A DNA stretch of 51,737 bases, from the NCBI GenBank assembly GCA_964343275.1, contig CAYFIY010000005.1, positions 1 to 51,737 on the forward strand, read 5' to 3'. Positions 24,451 to 33,111 of this stretch are shown here, piece after piece. This DNA is from Hadarchaeum sp964343275. GTDB taxonomy: Archaea; Hadarchaeota; Hadarchaeia; Hadarchaeales; Hadarchaeaceae. Every line of letters starts with the position of its first letter. The stretch's first letter is position 1. A model generated the notes under the pieces. The model was not told where the DNA came from and made no database searches. It was given only the letters and a program-made list of their open reading frames with translations. The position numbers and the translations under genes are program-made.

Positions 24451-25800
24451 TCACCTCTTTTTTATGGCTCCCAATTTGTGCCAAATCCTTTCAGCACTTT
24501 TTCGTGACATTTTTATTACTTCCTCTTTTTCCATCGATAACATTTTTCTTTCTCGCATTAAAACATTCCCCCCCACTATGACCGTTTCTACATCATCACC
24601 AGTCACAGTGTTAACTATATGGTCGATTACATTTTCAGGGTACACTGGCGTGGGCGAGCGTTTCGGGTCGATTATTATGATATCTGCTAGCTTTCCAGTT
24701 TCGATTGATCCAAGCTCATTCTCGAGTCCGTACAACTGCGCTCCTCGAATGGTCGCCATCTCAAGTGCTTCCCTAGATGGCATCGCGCTTGGATCTCCGC
24801 GGGCCAGTTTGTGCAGCAGGAAAACCATTCGAATGTTATCAAAGCTGTCAAAGATATAACCGTCATTACCCAGCCCTACTGGAATTTCCATTGAATGCAT
24901 TTTGACTATCGGTGCCACGCCAACAGCGTTCAACATATTACTCATTGGGTTATGGGCCACCTTTGCCCCCGTTTTTTTAATGATTGCCAGTTCGTCGTCA
25001 TTGACATGTACGCAATGGGTCAGCACAACGTCTGGTCCAAGAAATTCTACATCCTTTAGACGCTCAATAGTTCTTTTGCCGAAGTGCTCATAATTGTGAT
25101 AAAGATCAGCCAACCCCTCAGAGGCATGTATGGACACTGGAACTTTGTACTTGTTGGCAAGCTCTCTAACGTAACGGAAAAGTTCGTTCGATACTGTAAA
25201 TGAGTTTTGAACACTGAACATCCCCCGGACTCGGTGCGCACGTTCCTTTTGATTCTTAAGTATGAAGCGTTCGTTTTCCTTAACGCCCCTCGACCCCTCA
25301 GCGTGGGTATGCCGTTCTGTGGCGCCGAATGAAATAATTCCGCGCATTCCCGATTGTTCTATTGCTGTGGCTACTCGATCAAGCACCCCCGATATGGTAT
25401 TGGTTCCGGAAAAAGTGTCTGCGAAAAGGGTGCACCCTGTTTTTATGAATTCGAGGCAGGATATCGCGGCACTCGCGTATGCGTCTTCCTTGGTCACGAC
25501 TTCCTCCATCGGCCACCAGACACGCTGTAGTGTTTGTGTGAAGTCGGTGGGGGGGTCCACTTTTAGCGGCGCGTTCCTTAAAAACACGCGGTAAGAATGC
25601 GTATGTGAACAGATTAACCCGGGCATAACTATTTTTCCATGAGCATTAATTACTTCCTCTGGTTTGCCCCTCCCCTTCCAGCTACGTTTGACGGATACGA
25701 TTCGGCCTTCTTCGATTCCCACAGCACCATCGGAAATAATCCGGTGGTCTTTATCCATCGTGACGATTAAACCGTTTTTTATCAAGAGGTCTACCATCAA
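24451..25800 (-). CDS. SsnA/ATZ-type metal-dependent amidohydrolase
   Basis: A 449-residue member of the amidohydrolase superfamily, subtype III (SsnA, guanine/cytosine deaminase, MTA/SAH deaminase). Metal ligands are visible: H66-T-H68 in SHTHSYR, the HASEGLAD histidine, THCVHVND, and the GNDGY aspartate. The PPTDFTQTLQRVWWPMEEVVT segment resembles SsnA, which sits in bacterial molybdenum-hydroxylase/purine clusters. The likely reaction is deamination or ring opening of an N-heterocycle; the substrate is not determined. It is directly followed by the DHOD/PreA-like gene, suggesting consecutive steps. Confidence 0.87.
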   Translation of the reverse strand: MMVDLLIKNGLIVTMDKDHRIISDGAVGIEEGRIVSVKRSWKGRGKPEEVINAHGKIVMPGLICSHTHSYRVFLRNAPLKVDPPTDFTQTLQRVWWPMEEVVTKEDAYASAAISCLEFIKTGCTLFADTFSGTNTISGVLDRVATAIEQSGMRGIISFGATERHTHAEGSRGVKENERFILKNQKERAHRVRGMFSVQNSFTVSNELFRYVRELANKYKVPVSIHASEGLADLYHNYEHFGKRTIERLKDVEFLGPDVVLTHCVHVNDDELAIIKKTGAKVAHNPMSNMLNAVGVAPIVKMHSMEIPVGLGNDGYIFDSFDNIRMVFLLHKLARGDPSAMPSREALEMATIRGAQLYGLENELGSIETGKLADIIIIDPKRSPTPVYPENVIDHIVNTVTGDDVETVIVGGNVLMRERKMLSMEKEEVIKMSRKSAERIWHKLGAIKKR

Positions 25801-25891
25801 CTCTCCTTAAAGTGAATTGTCACTGTAGATTTAAAGTTTAGTTGAGGCGTCAAGCTAAAATATCATGAGCGTTACCTGAGTTACGGTGAAC

Positions 25892-26104
25892 ATGCCCGAG
25901 TTTTTGATAGCAACGATGGCTCGGATCATAAGAAAAGCCGCCAAGGTTCGCGTGTCAAAAAGCGCAGCGCTGGAATTGAGTACCGTGCTTGGGGACTATG
26001 GTCTCAGGATTTCTCAGGATGCGGCTAAACTTGCAGAGCATCGAGGTGCCAAGACATTGAATAAAAACGATATTAAGGCAGCTATCTCAGCAGTACGGAA
26101 ATGA
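25892..26104 (+). CDS. Archaeal histone
   Basis: A 70-residue histone-fold protein of the HMf type. It starts MPEFLIATMARIIRKAAKVRVS and ends LNKNDIKAAISAVRK. The three-helix histone fold fills the whole length, and there is no tail. Relative to HMf, the central helix contains YGLRISQDAAKLAEHRGAKT with the RGAKT loop (RKT-like) that contacts DNA. Start ATG 25892; GTG 25886 would add two residues. It is divergent from the SsnA-like gene and is followed after 13 bp by the cyclic amidohydrolase gene, an unusual operon partner. Confidence 0.95.
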   Translation: MPEFLIATMARIIRKAAKVRVSKSAALELSTVLGDYGLRISQDAAKLAEHRGAKTLNKNDIKAAISAVRK

Positions 26105-26117
26105 CATCAATCCTCTG

Positions 26118-27461
26118 GTGGTCCCTCTGGTTGATATCGTAATACGCAATGGAAAACTTTTTCTACCCAAAGGAATCGCGGACGGGGAACTTTCCATAGA
26201 TGGTGGCAGCATACACAAAATTGCGTTGAGCGGTCTTCCAAGAGGCGACCGAGAGATAAACGCAAGGGGTAAACTAATAATACCTGGAGTCATCGACGCG
26301 CACGTTCATCTTTACGATAAAAATTTTTTAAGCCGTGGAGACTTCAAAAGCGGAAGTCAGGCGGCGGCTGCTGGAGGAGTAACCACAGTTGTAGTGATGC
26401 CTCTGGATTCACCAGTTATCTCAAAATCAAGCATCAAGGACGTGATCGATCATGGCTGTAAGAACAGCATAATCGACTTCGCCTTGCATGCGGGGAATAT
26501 GACTGTTGAGACCATAAAGCAAGTCCAGGACATAAGCTCGCTTGGAATAAAATCTTACAAGGTCTTTACCTGCGACCCATACCTGATGCCTTATCACAAC
26601 ATCAGAGAACTAATGAATTCGGTGAAGTCGGTGAACGGGGTGACTTTTGTCCATGCAGAGGATAATGATATTTTAAGAGAAAAGGGTGAACGAGTTCTAA
26701 AGGATAAAAGAAAAGATCTCTTGGCTCACACAGACTCACGTCCCAACCAAGCAGAGAAAAAGGCCGTTGAAAGAATTATCGAGCTTGCAAACGCCTCTGA
26801 ATGTAGGGTGCACTTGGCTCATATCACTACGAAGGAAGGATGTAAACTTGTCAAGATGGCCAAGAAAAATGGAACACTGGTGAGCGCCGAAACGTGTCCT
26901 CATTTTTTAATTTTTACGAGAAAAGATATTGAAAGACTTGGACCCTACCTGAAAATTAACCCTCCGTTAAAGACGAACATGGATCGCGCGACATTATGGA
27001 AGTCCTTGGCTGCAGGGATAATTGATATCGTCGCAACAGATCACGCTCCAGGCTTGAGAGAAGAAAAAGAGGCTGGTTGGACCGATATTTGGAGGGCTCC
27101 TTCTGGAGTGCCTGGTGTCGAAACTCTCTTGACGTTGATGCTAAGCGAAGGTGTCGGGAAAAGAAGGATATCAATGAATAGAATGGTAAATACCTTATGC
27201 ACAAAGGCAGCAAAGCTTTTCGGCCTATATCCACGCAAGGGCGTAATACAAGAAGGTTCAGATGCTGACTTAGTTATGCTGGATCTCAAAAAAGAGGGTA
27301 TCATATCTGCAGAAAAGCTACATTACAAAGTTGGTTGGAGCCCCTATGAGGGCATGAGGGTTAGAGGCATGCCAACAATGACAATTGTCCGAGGTTCAAC
27401 AGTCGTGGAAGATGGGAAAATTTTTGTGGAAGCAGGTCATGGTAAATTTTTGAAAAGATGA
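26118..27461 (+). CDS. Cyclic amidohydrolase (hydantoinase/allantoinase/dihydroorotase-like)
   Basis: A 447-residue member of the dihydroorotase/allantoinase/dihydropyrimidinase group. Binuclear metal ligands are visible: H62 and H64 (DAHVHLYD), the carbamylated Lys148 in SYKVFTCD, histidines in FVHAEDND and VHLAHITT, and the Asp of ATDHAP. The late WRAPSGVPGVETLL and SPYEGMRVRG segments are closer to allantoinase/hydantoinase than to a typical PyrC, but I cannot settle the substrate. Together with the PreA-like and SsnA-like genes it resembles the hyuA-ssnA-ygfK gene set of E. coli. Start GTG 26118 (13 bp after the histone gene). Confidence 0.88.
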   Translation: MVPLVDIVIRNGKLFLPKGIADGELSIDGGSIHKIALSGLPRGDREINARGKLIIPGVIDAHVHLYDKNFLSRGDFKSGSQAAAAGGVTTVVVMPLDSPVISKSSIKDVIDHGCKNSIIDFALHAGNMTVETIKQVQDISSLGIKSYKVFTCDPYLMPYHNIRELMNSVKSVNGVTFVHAEDNDILREKGERVLKDKRKDLLAHTDSRPNQAEKKAVERIIELANASECRVHLAHITTKEGCKLVKMAKKNGTLVSAETCPHFLIFTRKDIERLGPYLKINPPLKTNMDRATLWKSLAAGIIDIVATDHAPGLREEKEAGWTDIWRAPSGVPGVETLLTLMLSEGVGKRRISMNRMVNTLCTKAAKLFGLYPRKGVIQEGSDADLVMLDLKKEGIISAEKLHYKVGWSPYEGMRVRGMPTMTIVRGSTVVEDGKIFVEAGHGKFLKR

Positions 27462-27467
27462 GCCAGT

Positions 27468-28802
27468 TTACTTCTTCTGAAGCTTCTCTAACTGCTTACC
27501 GCGGGATCTTAAAGCCCTTAGTACTCTTGCCGCGTGTTCGGGGCGAGTGTAAACAGGGAGTTTCGTCGTGGACATAACTCCCTCGCAGATGGCTTTGTCA
27601 TCGGCGGCCACCGCTACATCAATCACTGGCTTTTTCTTGGATTTTTTTGCGATTTCGGAGATTTTCCTTAGGGTATCTGATTCTAAAAGAGTGGACCTTA
27701 AGCAATTAATCACTACTACTCCATCAACTTTTTCATCGGAAAACAGTGTTTGGATTGTGAAATTGAAGATATCTGCCTTTGCATTCTCACCGATGTTGAT
27801 GTATTTATTTATATCTACCGTTGGAAATTTATTCTTTATTTTTTTGATAGTCTCCTCAGAAGGCCGACCTACTGACAGACCTTCCTCCAATAAATATCTC
27901 TCGAATAGAATAGCTTGGCTAGCTCTGACAGACCTTCCTCCAATAAAATTTGTGACGATCGCGATCTTTTCCCCATTTAATGGCGGTTGCCTTGCTAGTC
28001 CACCGGCAACATTTAACATCTCATCAAAATCGAATACTTGTAGAGCTCCAACCTGATTAACAGCGGCTGCGAATAGCATAGACTGGTCAACGCCACCATA
28101 AAAAATTATTATAGGCTTTCTTTTCGCGATTGTCTTGATGGCTTCTATAAACATACGTCCATTTTTGAGCTTATTAATATAAACGCAGATGACTCTGGTT
28201 CCTTCATCATGCGAGAGGTAATTTAAAATATCTACCTCGTCTGTCCCAGTTGAGTCTCCCACGCTAATCAATTTATTGATTCCTGTGGCCCTAACTGACC
28301 TTAGAATGTTGTATGCGATACATGGGTCTTGTGAAATTATGGAAATGTGGCCCTTTGGAATCTGTGCGCTTACTGGCGTAGCTACAAGTCCATTGGTGTT
28401 GTTAACCACTCCGATGGAATCAGAGATAAAAGATGTTTGTCTTTTCTTTTTTAATGTTTTTGAAAGTTCGACCAGCTGACTATTTTCTATTTTTCCTTCT
28501 ACCAGCAATATGGCTTTTGCTTGTCGAGATATCAACTTTTGAAGATTTTTAGCGATCATCGTCTTAGGTAACAGGACCAACATCAAATCTTGACCCAATC
28601 GAATACTTTCTATGCGTTTTTCGCTTTTTTCGAGCTTACCGTCTAGGTCGATGATATACGTCTTTCCCTTTTTGTAACTAGTAACATTTTTCACCAATGA
28701 ATTGAAAAGTCTGGAGTAAATTTCGTATTCTCCAGATAACTCAGAGGAGCCAACCAATACCATAGATCTCGGCTCAAATAACGCTTTGGGCACAGATGAC
28801 AT
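27468..28802 (-). CDS. ADP-forming acyl-CoA synthetase alpha-subunit homologue lacking the catalytic His loop
   Basis: A 444-residue protein with the three-domain plan of the alpha subunit of ADP-forming acetyl-CoA synthetase (CoA-binding Rossmann domain, then two succinyl-CoA-ligase-like flavodoxin domains). Recognisable blocks are PKGHISIISQDP, VGDSTGTDEVDILNYLSHDEGTRVICVYI and KIAIVTNFIGG. The usual phosphohistidine loop (SHTGxLAG after KP.I..K.GR) is missing: KPIIIFYGGVDQSMLFAAAVNQVG runs straight to the next strand. SQSG is also altered to SQDP. Catalysis through His phosphorylation therefore looks impossible. A 23-bp DNA repeat inside the gene is read in two frames. It overlaps the beta subunit gene by one base. 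Confidence 0.82.
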   Translation of the reverse strand: MSSVPKALFEPRSMVLVGSSELSGEYEIYSRLFNSLVKNVTSYKKGKTYIIDLDGKLEKSEKRIESIRLGQDLMLVLLPKTMIAKNLQKLISRQAKAILLVEGKIENSQLVELSKTLKKKRQTSFISDSIGVVNNTNGLVATPVSAQIPKGHISIISQDPCIAYNILRSVRATGINKLISVGDSTGTDEVDILNYLSHDEGTRVICVYINKLKNGRMFIEAIKTIAKRKPIIIFYGGVDQSMLFAAAVNQVGALQVFDFDEMLNVAGGLARQPPLNGEKIAIVTNFIGGRSVRASQAILFERYLLEEGLSVGRPSEETIKKIKNKFPTVDINKYINIGENAKADIFNFTIQTLFSDEKVDGVVVINCLRSTLLESDTLRKISEIAKKSKKKPVIDVAVAADDKAICEGVMSTTKLPVYTRPEHAARVLRALRSRGKQLEKLQKK

Positions 28803-29545
28803 TACTTGACCTCTCCAATAACAATCCTAGCATCAACCGCCACTACACCTTTTCCAGCGTTGAGCACAAATACCGGGTTCATGTCCAATTCCTTTATTTC
28901 TGGAAATTCATGGGTGAGATTCCCGACCCTTCGAATTAAATCCGCCACGGCGTCGATATCAGCAGGCGGATTACCCCTTAAACCAGATAGTATTGGATAA
29001 CCCTTAATATCCAGAATCATTTCTCTGGCCTCTTCAAGGCTGAGAGGCGCAAGTCTGAAGCTTATGTCTTTCAGAACCTCTACTAACACTCCACCCAGGC
29101 CAAACATGACAGTTGCTCCGAATGAAGGGTCTTGCAAGGCTCCAATTATGATCTCGCGCGCAGGGGGAAGATACTCCTGGACGGTGACTCCAATTATTTC
29201 TGCGTCTTGTTTGTAGGCTCGCGCATTATTCATCAGATCTTTGTACGCTTGCATTAGTTCTAGTTCCGAGCCGATACCAACTACTACCCCCTTTGCCTCG
29301 CTTTTGTGGAGTATATCTGGCGATGCGATTTTCATTACGAGAGGATAGTGTATTTCTCTGGCAGCTCTTATGGCATCGTTAAGGCTCTTAGCAAGCTTTG
29401 TGAGGTTAACGGGTATTTCCCATGCCGCAAGCAGTTTTTTAGAGTCTATCTCCGATAGTTCTCGTTTTCCTCTTGGTTTCGTTGATTGTATAATCTCAGC
29501 TACTTTTTTCTTAGAGGATGCCAAGTTATTCACCACCAGCAACAC
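28802..29545 (-). CDS. ADP-forming acyl-CoA synthetase beta subunit (ATP-grasp)
   Basis: A 247-residue ATP-grasp protein matching the beta subunit of archaeal ADP-forming acetyl-CoA synthetase (ATP-grasp_5). It has LVMKIASPDILHKSEAKGVV with the histidine that accepts phosphate in the beta subunit, VQEYLPPAREIIIGALQDPSFGATVMFGLGG, and a late ELDMNPVFVL. It appears intact, unlike its alpha partner. Start is GTG 29545, with other GTGs a few codons later. The two genes form an operon. In the family the enzyme makes ATP from acyl-CoA; here activity depends on another alpha subunit or a different chemistry. Confidence 0.88.
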   Translation of the reverse strand: MLLVVNNLASSKKKVAEIIQSTKPRGKRELSEIDSKKLLAAWEIPVNLTKLAKSLNDAIRAAREIHYPLVMKIASPDILHKSEAKGVVVGIGSELELMQAYKDLMNNARAYKQDAEIIGVTVQEYLPPAREIIIGALQDPSFGATVMFGLGGVLVEVLKDISFRLAPLSLEEAREMILDIKGYPILSGLRGNPPADIDAVADLIRRVGNLTHEFPEIKELDMNPVFVLNAGKGVVAVDARIVIGEVK

Positions 29546-29834
29546 GATACTTTATCGCCAAACAATATAAGTTTTTTCTTGGATGTAACACATAATTTTA
29601 CATTTTTTAGTAAAATCATAATGTTTGGACTATAATCAGACAAAGAATCGTTTTTCTCACTTAAAATAAATAGTTTTTTCAAATTTTGAGGGTTTATTAT
29701 TTAGATTTTTTTCAATTTTTAGTTACCTAGGATAAATCCAAATCTCAAAACATAAGCATCTGAAATGAACTTAACGTTCTCGCGACTATTTGTTGTCATA
29801 AAAATTTCACAAATAACCAAACCCTTTTAATAGG
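29546..29834. other. 289-bp AT-rich divergent promoter region
   Basis: No coding signal. It is very AT-rich with several T and A tracts. Boxes cataaaaat near 29796-29804 and ttttaatag near 29825-29833 are candidate promoters for the phosphoesterase gene on the right; the left side serves the acyl-CoA synthetase operon. Confidence 0.4.
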
Positions 29835-30521
29835 TTGCAAGTGTCTCTTTCGTTAGGTGCTTCCATAAAAATTTTGGCAGTAGGAGACTTTCATGGCAAC
29901 TCTGGTGCTGAGGCCAATCTATCAAAATTTCTTAAACGAGAGTGCGATTGCTTGTTGTTATTGGGTGACCTAACAAACTTTGGTCCACCGGAGGTGGCGG
30001 AGAGCATAATAGAACTTGCCAAGAATACCAACGTGCCTTTGTTTTCAGTTCCGGGTAACTGCGATCCTAAGTCAATCGTTCACGTTCTCGAAAAACACGG
30101 GGTCAACATTCATGGAAAGTGTGGGAAACAGGGTGAAGTTTCGTTTGTAGGTCTCGGTGGATCTAACTTAACGCCATTCCAATCTCTTTTTGAGCTCACC
30201 GAAGTAGAAATCCAAGAGGAACTTGCTTCCGCTACATGGGATACTGGTAAAATGTGGGTGCTGATAACCCATGCCCCACCCCATGGCACTAAAGTCGACC
30301 AAATAAAAGAAGGAACGCATGTAGGAAGTAAAAGTATCCGGCAGTACATCGAGCAAAAACAACCTTTGGTTTCATTTTGTGCTCATGTTCATGAGGGGCG
30401 GGGAACGGACCACCTAGGAAGAACTCTCATAATAAATCCCGGTCCGATAACCAATGGTTACGCAGCTGAAGTTGACATCATAAATGCCGAAAAAATTAAC
30501 TTTCAGCTTCTTGAGCTGTGA
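29835..30521 (+). CDS. Calcineurin-like metallophosphoesterase
   Basis: A phosphoesterase of up to 228 residues with the full metal-site set: GDFHGN (about 18-23), GDLTNFG, GNCD, THAPPHGTK and CAHVHEGRG. The family includes YfcE/Icc-type phosphodiesterases; the substrate is unknown. The start is uncertain. TTG 29835 gives the longest product, but the canonical 'KILAVGD' opening begins at an ATA (29865), and a promoter box ending near 29833 would place transcription after 29835. The stop overlaps the next gene (zinc ribbon) by four bases. Confidence 0.87.
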   Translation: MQVSLSLGASIKILAVGDFHGNSGAEANLSKFLKRECDCLLLLGDLTNFGPPEVAESIIELAKNTNVPLFSVPGNCDPKSIVHVLEKHGVNIHGKCGKQGEVSFVGLGGSNLTPFQSLFELTEVEIQEELASATWDTGKMWVLITHAPPHGTKVDQIKEGTHVGSKSIRQYIEQKQPLVSFCAHVHEGRGTDHLGRTLIINPGPITNGYAAEVDIINAEKINFQLLEL

Positions 30522-30736
30522 CTCTCCAAGTTGAAAATGTGAAGGTTTTTAGGAACTTGAAGTTTTGCCCTCGTTGCGCCTCAGCCAAGATTAGATGGGC
30601 GTCTGGGCTGCCACAGCTCTGCTCTCTATACGATTGTCAAGAATGTGGATATTGGGGCCCTTTCATGGTCGAGGATGAAAACAAGGATCAAAAAATCAGT
30701 GATCGATGGTTAAAAGATAAGTCTGAAACAATCTAG
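30518..30736 (+). CDS. Small zinc-ribbon protein
   Basis: A 72-residue protein with two CxxC pairs: KFCPRCASAKIRW and YDCQECGYWGPF, about 20 residues apart, forming a zinc ribbon. The tail is acidic and charged (VEDENKDQKISDRWLKD). No enzymatic domain. It starts at GTG 30518 within the end of the phosphoesterase gene (GTGA overlap), so the pair is coupled. It is similar in type to small archaeal zinc-ribbon proteins of unknown role. Confidence 0.75.
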   Translation: MTLQVENVKVFRNLKFCPRCASAKIRWASGLPQLCSLYDCQECGYWGPFMVEDENKDQKISDRWLKDKSETI

Positions 30737-30797
30737 GATGAAAAATAGTCGTCCCCTAGATGTTTAGGAACCGGATGAAATATTTTGCGGGGCTCGG

Positions 30798-31643
30798 TTA
30801 TGAAATTTTCTTCATTTCTAAATCCAGAGCAACGTGGTAGCACCGCGTAGCGTAAGAGCGAATTTTCCTTTTCCCCAGGAGTTTGACTGAGAATCCACGT
30901 TGGCCGGCTGCCGTATTGGTAAAATCAAATGCTGGACCGAAAATATCTGGTTCTTGCCCGAAGTCGTAGAAATGCACAGTACCTCCGGATGGCTTTAGAG
31001 CAGTTAAGGCAACATCGAAAAACTCATGGGACAGTTTTGGCAACGGCATCAGTACCCGATCAGCCTTTTCGGCTAGCCTTTTCTCCAGAACTTCCCGGGC
31101 ATCGCCATAAATTGCAATTACTCGTTCACCGACCTTGTTGATGCGAATGTTGTATTGCATATATTCAAATGCCGATCTGTTCTTATCTATAGAATAGATC
31201 ACCGCAGACTCGCTAAATTTCGCGATTAAGACGGAATAAGTACCGACGCCCGCGAACATATTGACCACAACATCTCCGGGTCTCACGTGTCCAACAACTC
31301 GCATGCGTTCTGTGGCAAGTCTGGGTGAAAAATATGTTTTTGCTAGGTCTACCTTGAATCGACAACCTGATTCGTGATAAACCGTCTCTGTTTTTGGTTC
31401 TCCCGCGATAACCTCGAGTTCACGAGTGCGGAATTCGCCTTTAACCGGTGATATTTGGTTCAAGACCGTTCGCACATTGTTATGGATCTTCATTAATGCC
31501 TCCCCTATCAGGTGTTTGTTCGATAGTAATTCTTTTGGAAGCTTGACTACTGCAATATCTCCCACCACATCAAAAGCGCGTAGTTTTTTTAGTTGTTCTT
31601 CATGGATGTGTTTCCTCAAAGATTCGCGCAGATCTCCTGTCAT
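30798..31643 (-). CDS. Trm5/Tyw2-family tRNA-modifying methyltransferase
   Basis: A 281-residue class I SAM enzyme of the Met_10+ family (Trm5, tRNA G37 N1-methyltransferase; Tyw2/Taw2, wyosine side-chain transfer). Shared features are YHESGCRFKVDLAKTYFSPRLATER (the FSPR..ER block), VVNMFAGVGTYSVLIAK for SAM binding at about 126-142, and YSIDKNRSAFEYMQYNIR. The catalytic motif, which is NLP or NPP in Trm5, reads LMPLPK. The length is shorter than Trm5 proteins that carry an N-terminal D1 domain. Trm5 or Tyw2 identity is therefore open. Single gene, convergent with the zinc-ribbon gene. Confidence 0.83.
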   Translation of the reverse strand: MTGDLRESLRKHIHEEQLKKLRAFDVVGDIAVVKLPKELLSNKHLIGEALMKIHNNVRTVLNQISPVKGEFRTRELEVIAGEPKTETVYHESGCRFKVDLAKTYFSPRLATERMRVVGHVRPGDVVVNMFAGVGTYSVLIAKFSESAVIYSIDKNRSAFEYMQYNIRINKVGERVIAIYGDAREVLEKRLAEKADRVLMPLPKLSHEFFDVALTALKPSGGTVHFYDFGQEPDIFGPAFDFTNTAAGQRGFSVKLLGKRKIRSYATRCYHVALDLEMKKIS

Positions 31644-31745
31644 TCAAACCAAAAACAATTTCGTTGCAGGGCATAAGTATTTGGGGCCAATAAGCAGCTT
31701 TATTTTAAAACTAGAAGAATATATTTTCCATTACACATAAGCACC

Positions 31746-31755
31746 AAATTTAAAT
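31746..31755 (+). promoter_or_regulatory. TATA-like box of glnA
   Basis: The box aaatttaaat predicts transcription from near 31776, a leader of about 13 bases before ATG 31789. Confidence 0.4.
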
Positions 31756-31788
31756 CCTTGCGGCTATGAGATTTCTGGTAGTGATGTC

Positions 31789-33111
31789 ATGCCCAAGTGT
31801 GAAATATCGGAGCTGGTGAAAAAGGAAGGGATAAAGTTCATCCAGATGCAGTTCACTGACATTTTAGGAACGGTTAAAAATGTAACGATTCCCGCTACGA
31901 AACTAGACACTGCTTTGAACGAGGGAGTTTTTTTTGATGGGTCGTCCGTTCTGGGGTATGCCACGATAGAGGAATCTGACATGCGCCTCAAGCCAGATCT
32001 GGAGACATTCGGGGTGATACCTTGGCTTACGGGTAACCTGAAAACTGCCCGCATAGTGTGTGATGTTTTTGACCACGATGGGAATTACTTTGAAGGAGAT
32101 CCCCGAGCTGCTCTCAGACGTCAGCTGGACAGGGCTAGGAAAAAGGGTTGGATATTCAATACAGCTCCGGAATATGAGTTTTTCTTCCTTAAGCTAGATG
32201 ATCATGGTGACCTAACAACTAAGCCTTCAGACCATGGGGGATACTTCGACCTTATGCGGGACCGAGGCGACAACGTTAGAAAGGAGATAGTCAATTATCT
32301 AGATGCCATGGGATTCAATGTCGAAGCATCTCATCACGAGGTCGCTCCAGGACAACACGAGATAGACCTGAAGTACACTGATGCGATGTCTTCAGCTGAT
32401 CGTGTTGCCATGATGAAATATGTGACGAAAACTATAGCTTATCGCCATGGATTGTACGCTACCTTCATGCCCAAACCAATGTTCGCAGAGAACGGCTCCG
32501 GGATGCATGTTCACCAGTCGATTGTGACTCAGGAGGGCAAGAATGAATTTTATGACGCTAAAGGACCGTATAAGCTCAGCAAGAATGCTATGTATTTTAT
32601 TGGCGGTCTCCTGATGTACGCCAAGGAAACTTGTGCGATCTTGGCATCTTCCGTTAACTCTTATAAAAGACTAGTATCCGGTTACGAAGCGCCAGTTTAC
32701 ATTTCTTGGGCCAACAGGAACCGAAGCGCATACCTCCGTGTTCCGGCTGGTAGAGATGTTCGTACTCGAATTGAGTTGCGAAATCCAGATCCGGCAGGCA
32801 ACCCTTACCTGCAATTTGCAGTCATGCTCGCAGCCGGCTTGAGAGGCATAGAGGATAAAATAGAGCCTCCAGAGCCAGTGGAGAGGGACATATTTCACAT
32901 AAGCCCTGAGGAACGTGACGCCTTGGGCATAGGTTCGCTACCGGAAAATTTAGGAGGAGCCTTGGACAGTTTGCGGAAGAGCGAACTAATAAAGGAGTCC
33001 TTTGGAGACCACCTCTTCAGCCATTTCATACACGTGAAAGAAAAAGAATGGAAAGATTATAGGGCACATGTCAGCGACTGGGAGATTAATAACCTGCTTC
33101 CAGCCCTTTGA
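31789..33111 (+). CDS. glnA: Glutamine synthetase type I
   Basis: A 440-residue GSI that condenses ammonia and glutamate using ATP; the main nitrogen assimilation enzyme. It shows FFDGSSVLGYATIEESDM (loop near residue 50), PEYEFFFLK, ENGSGMHVHQS (ATP/metal), SYKRLVSGYEAPVYISWANR, and RIELRNPDPAGNPYLQFAVML. The size is that of the short GSI-alpha type. I see no clear adenylylation site. No glnB/amtB neighbours are present. ATG 31789 follows a good TATA-like box. Intact. Confidence 0.96.
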   Translation: MPKCEISELVKKEGIKFIQMQFTDILGTVKNVTIPATKLDTALNEGVFFDGSSVLGYATIEESDMRLKPDLETFGVIPWLTGNLKTARIVCDVFDHDGNYFEGDPRAALRRQLDRARKKGWIFNTAPEYEFFFLKLDDHGDLTTKPSDHGGYFDLMRDRGDNVRKEIVNYLDAMGFNVEASHHEVAPGQHEIDLKYTDAMSSADRVAMMKYVTKTIAYRHGLYATFMPKPMFAENGSGMHVHQSIVTQEGKNEFYDAKGPYKLSKNAMYFIGGLLMYAKETCAILASSVNSYKRLVSGYEAPVYISWANRNRSAYLRVPAGRDVRTRIELRNPDPAGNPYLQFAVMLAAGLRGIEDKIEPPEPVERDIFHISPEERDALGIGSLPENLGGALDSLRKSELIKESFGDHLFSHFIHVKEKEWKDYRAHVSDWEINNLLPAL

